From Megamerina dolium (lineage: Eukaryota; Arthropoda; Insecta; Diptera; Megamerinidae): a DNA stretch of 64,000 nucleotides. The notes under the pieces are model-generated. The model worked only from the letters and a program-made list of their open reading frames with translations. It did not search any database and was not told the origin of the DNA. This document shows positions 57,896 to 64,000 of the stretch, piece after piece (the first letter of the stretch is position 1; every line of letters starts with the position of its first letter). The position numbers and the translations under genes are program-made. The stretch lies in contig OY978526.1 of the NCBI GenBank assembly GCA_963854835.1, positions 92,952,140 through 93,016,139 on the forward strand, read 5' to 3'.

Positions 57896-57922
57896 TACAT
57901 ACATACATACATACATACATAC
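57896..57922. repeat. (TACA)n microsatellite
   Basis: About six perfect ATAC units followed by ACGTACATG. Confidence 0.93.
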
Positions 57923-58199
57923 GTACATGTCTGACCAAAGCAATAGATCCACCTATATTAAAATATTTTCTCAAAAATCTTATTAAATTGCAATTTCATT
58001 CACTTTGGCAAATTAATATTATTCTAGCTTCAAGGGATACCATCTGGAAATGCGATTATGTACTTAACGTAACAAAGTGTACAATATGAATGAGCTTCAC
58101 TTAAAATTTTTTGCAATTTAAAAATCTCTGTATAGCATGAAAATTTGTTTTATTAAAATAATAAGTAGAACTACGATTTTTGAGTGTAATATGATACAT

Positions 58200-59045
58200 A
58201 TAGGTTAGCTTAGGTTAGGTTATGTGGCTGCTCTCTCTCTTTCTCTTTGAGAAGACACATTTAGGCCAGAAAGAACCATTGTGATACCATCGAACTTCTC
58301 TTCCAACACTTTTGTGCGTGTTAAATTTGGACATCACTTTAACTTCGTTTTGTCACTTGATATTACTGCGATTGATTATATATGTCGTCCATATCAGAGA
58401 GCCCTTCTGTTTATCAGATCTCTCATTCACCGATATAGAGCGTATTCTCTCTAAAATTCTCGTCGCAGTACAACGGTCCTTGTAGTTGGGTGCAGCCGTG
58501 AACGTCGGTCTGATAACCGATGCCCTGCTGGTTGATAGTGGCAAGCTTGCGCTCATACTAGATCTCGGGAGGCTATCGGTATGGCTGGACCCTGGTCTAT
58601 CCTCCACAGCTTTCGCTGCCTCTCCCGATTTTGTTTCTTTTGTTTTTGTGTTTATTGTTTTTTTTTTGACTCCATAAAAATCCCACGTGTGTCGGAGAAG
58701 GAAGGAAGGTTCATCTGTGCAGAATACACAGATAAGGCTAAATAATACGGAGGGCGCCAGGTATTCGTATACTCCGTTAGCAGCTGAGTTATTTTTTAAC
58801 CTGAGCCCCCAGCCAGGCTGATTCTCGGCACGGGTCGTATGACACCTTAATCCAGCCCAGGCGGAAGGAAAAGTGGGTGGGAGGTTGCAGGAACCTCTAT
58901 CCTATGGAAGGCTTGCATGCTCGAATGCCCATCCGAGCCTGCAAAAATAATCCTTGGCTAATCGCCTCAAGGCAGTCATTTCCAGCTGACACCCATGGGG
59001 AGGGTTTGGAAGAGGATTTTTGCCGGCCATATAATATAAGCACCA
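58200..59045 (-). mobile_element. LINE-derived element with internal deletion (5' UTR, ORF1 start, 3' end)
   Basis: On the minus strand the sequence from 59030 is GC-richer than its surroundings (GGCAAAAATCCTCTTCC, then TTCCGCCTGGGCTGGATTAA) and looks like a LINE 5' untranslated leader. An ATG near 58670 is followed, after a frameshift in an A run, by KETKSGEAAKAVEDRPGSSH, TDSLPRSSMSASLPLSTSRA and RCTATRILERIRSISVNERS, an ORF1-like start. It then passes without RT sequence into CACAATGG, TTTCTGGCCT and ACATAACCTAACC, the LINE 3' end seen at 42605 and 45495. The interpretation as one internally deleted copy is an inference. The RT and endonuclease are absent. Confidence 0.55.
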
Positions 59046-60544
59046 TATAATATAAAAAAAAAAATTTGTAAAATGGAATTGTTTTTTATTTAGAAAATGA
59101 CATGAATTTTCTCTTTTTAATCAATTGCAAAATTGTACAGGGTAAACAAATTTTTCAGGCTCAAAACATATATTTTAATGAACACATGCTAGAGGTCCGT
59201 AGGACTAGCAGGACATTAAGATGAAATTTAATAATCGGTTGAGAGATGAACAAATGTGAACTCCGTGCGACTAATCAGAATCAACTAATCCATGAGCGAA
59301 TAGGGACGCGTTGATGATATCTACCGTAGATCTAATCCAGTTCATATTGTATATAAAAGGCACATTTCTCATGTCTATAGAATTAATTTCGTGGAGATTA
59401 TGAACCCAGAGAGGCTTCAAATTTCCCAATTTTCTTTGTAAGACGTTGAGACTGCTTCTTTTGATGGGCTTATCAGGCTGCGATTGCTTCAAAAAACCAA
59501 ACCAAAACCAATCTTTCAATTGTTCTAAATAGTTTTAGTTAATATTTTTATGAATTCCAAATAGTTTTCTTTTTCTATATAGTTCAATAAGATGTTCGTG
59601 GATGTGTACCTATTACTTTGATCATGTGTGTATCTGTAGATAAATATAGAGCATAAGAAATTGGCGTTAAGGATGCACTATTTTGAATATAAGGAATTTT
59701 TGCATTTGGAATATACATACGTATATTAAGATGCTTCATGATCTTATAAGAAATTCTAATGAATTTCGATTATAGAGCTGCAATAACTCATAATTTACTT
59801 TATACTGATTTCCAAAATATTTTGGTTTTAATGAAACTCTTAGTATGCTGGACCATATCCACAAAAACCACTCAGTACTTTTAGTCAAGCAAACCATAAA
59901 ACCAAAATATAAATTTAGGTCCATTATTTCTCATCATCAACATCATAATCATCATCCAGCCATTCATAAAATATCATCCGACAAATATATTCAATCTTCC
60001 CTACCTGGGGTGTCTTTATCCAATTACTTGTGACTATCTTGATAATATTGTATTAGTAGATAATAACTACAACATTTTTCAAGTGAGCCCACTTAACGTA
60101 CATACACATATATACGTAACAATCATATTTTTAAAGTCACGTTTACACTATACTACAATATATGAATACGAATATTGCAATGACTATACATACACGTTCG
60201 TATGTTCATAGGTATGTATCGTACATATTTGCATTATGTATGCATATGATAGATTTATGTGTACATGAATATCTATGTATAGTACTTGTAATTTTATTAC
60301 TTTTATTTCTTTTGTTTTTAGATGCTCATTTCTGAATATTATTGGTGTCATGATTTCACACAAAATCTACATATTTTCATATCTCTATATATAAAATTAT
60401 TTATAACTTGTGTGTATGGCTGAATGTTTGTGATGCATTAAATGTAGTAGTGAGTAGTAAAAAAAAATTTCATATAGATTTTTATTTAGTCCATAGTTAG
60501 TTCTACTTTGCAAAACGATTAAATCCAAATCGATATTTGAGAGC
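59046..60544. other. AT-rich spacer, no gene recognised
   Basis: A minus-strand open frame at 59271-59519 (82 codons, with VLQRKLGNLKPLWVHNL) has ordinary composition but matches nothing I know. The remainder is AT-rich with CATA/TATG runs. Confidence 0.45.
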
Positions 60545-62060
60545 GTATTAGAATTCAACTAGATCCTCACGAAGATGTACTTGTCTCTGGTGGAGCTTAA
60601 TGCACTGATGGAAAATCACACCTGGGATATAGTAGACTTACCTCATGGAATGAATCCTATCGACTCGCAATGAACATTCAAGATAGAACGTAACAAAAAA
60701 AGGTGATATTGACAGATATAAGGCACGATTGCTTGTCAAGGGGTACTCGCAACGATATGGCATCGACTACGAAGAAACGTTTTGCTCCAGTCGTACGGTA
60801 CTCGTCGATAAGGCTGTTGTTCGGCTTGGCAGTAAAATTTGATTTAGACATTGATTACATGGACGTTGTAACAGCATTTCTACAAAGCGAATTAAATGAA
60901 GAAATTTACATGAAGTGTCCTGAAAGGTTTGCGACTGAGAAAGGAAAAGTGTGTAGCCTCAAAAAATCACTGTAAGTAACCTAGTAGAGTATGAAATAAA
61001 AAGCATGACAACACTTTCAAATCTGTTGGATTGACACAGTCAAAGGTGGATACATGTAAATATTTACTACCATCTAAATTTACGTAGATGCCACACCTTA
61101 ACATTTACAAATCAAAAGGAAAGTAAGATAAAAATCAAAAAGTACCTTTCAGAAGAATATTTCAAAAAGAAGGATTTGTGCGAAGCAAAGTACATCCTTG
61201 GAATAAACCTAGCTAGAGATCGGGAACAAGGACTCGAGTGGATTGATCAAGAAACGTACTTAAAAGATGTACTTCGTCGCTTCAATATGATAGAATGTAA
61301 TCCAATAACTGCACTCCTGGATATCAACCAAAGGTTATTGAAAGCCATGTGTCCTCAAAATGAAGAAGAAAGGATATGCCTGAAGGTGGTGCCATATCAA
61401 AAGGCCATTGGTAGCATCATGTCGACCTGACTTATCATTTTCAGTGGGGACATTTTCGGAATACAACAATAATCCCAGAAAAGCTCACTGGGCAGCAGTT
61501 AAACGTGTTATGCGGCACATAAAAGGAACAATTGATTTTAAATTGAAGTACATCATGAATTCAAATGGATACATCGAGGGTTTTTCTGATGCTGACTGGT
61601 TATAGTGACGTTGATGAATGGAAATCCACAACTGGATTTGTGTTAAAGCTTCAATGCGGATGTGTCTCGTGGAACTCTAAGAAGTAGCCAACCGTCGCGC
61701 TACAGAACAACAGAAGTGGAATAAATGACATTGTTCGCAACATCACAAGAAGCAGTTTGGTTGCAAGCACTATTGAAACAAATATTACAAACCAAAACTA
61801 GCTAACATTAGAACATTAAAAAGTGATAACAAAAGCACAATCAATTTGTCGTCACAGAACAGCACATATCACGCGCCCTCCAAACATATCGATATACGAT
61901 ATCATTTCTTGCGTGGACTTATAGCCGCTGGTAGTGTTCGTGTGAATTACCTTAGGACTGAAGATATGGTAGCAGATATTATGACAAAGGGTTCGCCTGC
62001 AACCAAGCACAATCACAACTGTGCATTATTGGGTATTGGTGCGCATAAATCTAGTGGGAG
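60545..62060 (+). pseudogene. Ty1-copia retrotransposon polyprotein remnant (RT and RNase H)
   Basis: Part of the pol polyprotein, in broken frames. The RT start reads LMENHTWDIVDLPHGMNPID (with an N-terminal frame change near 60600), followed by [20 protein letters not shown] across a frameshift, [20 protein letters not shown] and YMDVVTAFLQSELNEEIYMK, with the first catalytic aspartate (MDVVTAF). The YVDD block is deleted: after KVCSLKKSL unrelated sequence leads to KYILGINLARDREQGLEWID and PYQKAIGSIM. Then ARPDLSF-like CRPDLSFSVGTFSEY, HWAAVKRVMRHIKGTIDFKL and the RNase H GFSDADW block. The C-terminus has SKHIDIRYHFLRGLIAAGSV and VADIMTKGSP. It is unambiguous copia type but inactive; gag, protease and integrase are not seen. 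Confidence 0.9.
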
Positions 62061-62390
62061 TGTTGTATGAATGAATTTATGTTTACTTGTTTTCTTATCT
62101 ACTTGCTGTACCACCTTGATCTTACGTAACGTAACTATTTCAATTGTTAAGCTATGACGCTAAGATTTAGAGGGAATATCAACAACGGATGTACCAACTT
62201 AACAACAACGAAAAAGACAGAACTCAAATTGGAACGATGGGAGCACCACACGTTGGTTATTCCGGGAACTTTTTGATCAAGATGGTATGAGAACTTTAAT
62301 GTTCTACACGTTATGCATATTTGTACATGTATGTATTGAATTTTCATTATACTTAAAATAAATTTGAAAAACACATTACATCCTACACAC
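62061..62390 (+). mobile_element. Candidate 3' LTR of the copia remnant
   Basis: A purine-rich stretch (AGTGGGAG) just after the polyprotein leads straight into TGTTGTATGAATG, the usual arrangement of polypurine tract and LTR start (TG) in copia elements. A polyadenylation-like AATAAA lies near 62358, and a CA end could fall at about 62380 or 62386. No 5' LTR is found in the window, so the right limit is uncertain. Confidence 0.5.
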
Positions 62391-62408
62391 TTATTGAATG
62401 GCCTATTA

Positions 62409-64000
62409 GTAATATTAATTATTAGGCACTTATTACAATTGCTTAACCTTCATTTAATTGCCTACTTAATACTCTGATAATAAGTGATATTTTCAATATT
62501 TTTTTTCAAATGTAAAGGAATAAAAAAATATGAGAATAAACACGTAAATCATTCATTAATATTTAATCAGCCCTATTAGAAATTAGAAACGGCTAGACAA
62601 ATATCGCTAAGAGCTAAACAAAAAAGTGACAAATAAATATTGCATGAAATTCAAATCGTCGAAATGTGGAAATTTGATCCCATTTGATACAAACCGTAGA
62701 AGCGACACTTGGCCTGAAGCGTTTTTAACGCTGCACAAATGGCGTGATGAAAATTGAACCTTTTTAATTACAGTTCAATAACTTTTTACCATTGTTTGAG
62801 CCAATTTTTTTTTACATGGCTCCTTAAAAATCATCAGCTTCTTTAGTGTTTATTTAAAAGTTTAACAATGTGCGTGTATATAATGTAAATGTACCCAAAT
62901 CAGGATTTACTTATTATTTATGTACAATTATTTTTTCCTCAATTCCATTGTTTTCTTTAATTCATTTATCAAAATATACATATCGTACATGTTCTTTTTT
63001 ATTGTCAATTTGGTCATTTGGGATGTTTTTATTTGATCCACTTAAAAGCACTAAGTATCGAGTACTGTTTTGTGTGGTTTAACTAAATAATCTCAATGCT
63101 ATAACTTTTGTTTTACATTCACCTCGAAGGCAGTGCTTTTTTTATCAATTTTTTATGCCCATCCATTGGGTGTGTAATCCCTTTATGTCCTCTGTTATTT
63201 AAGCCAGTTTATAATAAGTGTTATTTTATTATTGTTTCTAACTAATTTGTTGAAAATTAACCCTAACAAAAGGATTCCATACTATTACAACTTATTTATT
63301 CAATTTATTTTATTACATGTAGGTAGACATATAGGCTTTTGTCATATATGTAACATACTTTACATTCCCCTTCTACGATTATAGTAAAATACACCTTTAT
63401 AGCACACATTAAAATATAACATCAACATAGTGTATCACATTGTTAAGTATAAAAATATTTAATGGCTACTATATTTTCATGCATGTAAGGTAGAAATCCT
63501 TTATCAGCTCCTCTTCAATTTATTGCCTTCGTAGTAATTAGCTCGTTGGCATCAAATATGTTGTTTATACTTCTCTATGTGTAAGGATATTAAAATTTTA
63601 CAATGCTGCCATAATAAATGTTCTGATGAACTACTGTTGTAGTAGTTGAAGCAAGAAAACTGCCATAACAAATGTGTGGTGGGATAAAAATGGTATGCAA
63701 ATTTGAATGTCAACTCATTATAGATTCGCATTCGTATCATAAATTCGTTTTCGTAAATTCCCCTTTATTGAATCTGTGAACTCAGGTCCGGTAGCTCAGG
63801 GACTACTTTCCTACCGTCCCAGGTCAAACTATGGACTTATCTCATTACATGGGCCAATCAAAGAGCAACTAAGATAATGCTAATTAATTCCACTAAATTA
63901 TTTCATGAAGAAATAGAAACAATTTATTGTCTATGCTATGAGAAAGCTGTCATTAAAAGAACACATACACTTTGAATTCAATTTTTTTTTTTTCATTGGC
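62409..64000. other. AT-rich spacer, no gene recognised
   Basis: No coding similarity is recognised. A tRNA-like phrase (GGTAGCTCAGGGACTA) occurs at 63790-63805 but no matching box B or cloverleaf follows. Confidence 0.45.

Larger units (their letters stand above)
56681..58199. other. AT-rich spacer with microsatellites, no gene seen
   Basis: Contains (CA)n at 57109-57132, (GA)n at about 57504-57520, (TACA)n at 57896-57922. At 56784-56811 it holds a 28-bp segment shared with sequence beside the copia remnant (62381-62408). No coding sequence is recognised. Confidence 0.5.

Noticed and set aside
63785..63840. Possible tRNA gene (GGTAGCTCAGGGACTA)
   Set aside because: Box B is not recognisable (AGGTCAAACTA at best) and stems do not pair.

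Overview
The window looks like a transposon-rich, gene-poor stretch of an insect genome, almost certainly a fly (Diptera). It is AT-rich and full of dipteran-style microsatellites. It carries several mariner and LINE lineages, a Ty1-copia remnant, and four copies of a DINE-1/mini-me-like element with (GTCY)n tracts. A tephritid fruit fly is my guess, but the sequence alone does not settle the genus. I recognise no host protein-coding gene, no rRNA and no functional tRNA. Almost every coding segment I can identify belongs to a mobile element, and only one of these (a piggyBac-superfamily transposase) is intact.

Layout. 1-9.4 kb: a poly(A)-tailed retroposed-looking end, a mellifera-type mariner (678-1916), a worn helentron fragment, a DD41D mariner (3252-4255), a second DD41D remnant on the minus strand (4895-5680), then AT-rich spacer. 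9.4-18.3 kb: helentron-like copy A (9419-10996), a second mellifera-type mariner (12413-13662), an element with 8-bp target duplication containing LINE sequence (14409-15614), and a third DD41D element (17211-18311). 18.3-31 kb: a fold-back MITE (19987-20793) split by a TTAA-inserted element, then minus-strand LINE fragments around 21, 23, 27-28 and 28.7-30 kb. 31-39.8 kb: three more mariners (31946-32953, 34678-35564, 35931-36647), a LINE RT scrap, and helentron-like copy B on the minus strand (37301-39783).

42-53.5 kb is the densest part. It has a LINE, a tRNA-derived SINE, LINE ends, and two head-to-tail helentron-like copies (C 45563-47137, D 47138-52073). Copy D is split by a complete 2.5-kb piggyBac-superfamily element (49387-51886) with perfect 17-bp inverted repeats, TTAA duplication and an open 615-residue transposase after removal of a 60-nt intron. 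Two more SINE copies follow. 53.5-64 kb: an RTE-like LINE (55150-56680), an internally deleted LINE derivative (58200-59045), a Ty1-copia remnant (60545-62060) with a candidate 3' LTR, and AT-rich spacer.

How the parts relate: the window is a layered record of insertions rather than a set of cooperating genes. The piggyBac-like element is the youngest visible layer, because its target matches the uninterrupted sequence of helentron copies A and C exactly. The mariners keep their ends but have lost transposase function. Most LINE pieces are on the minus strand and are 3' fragments.
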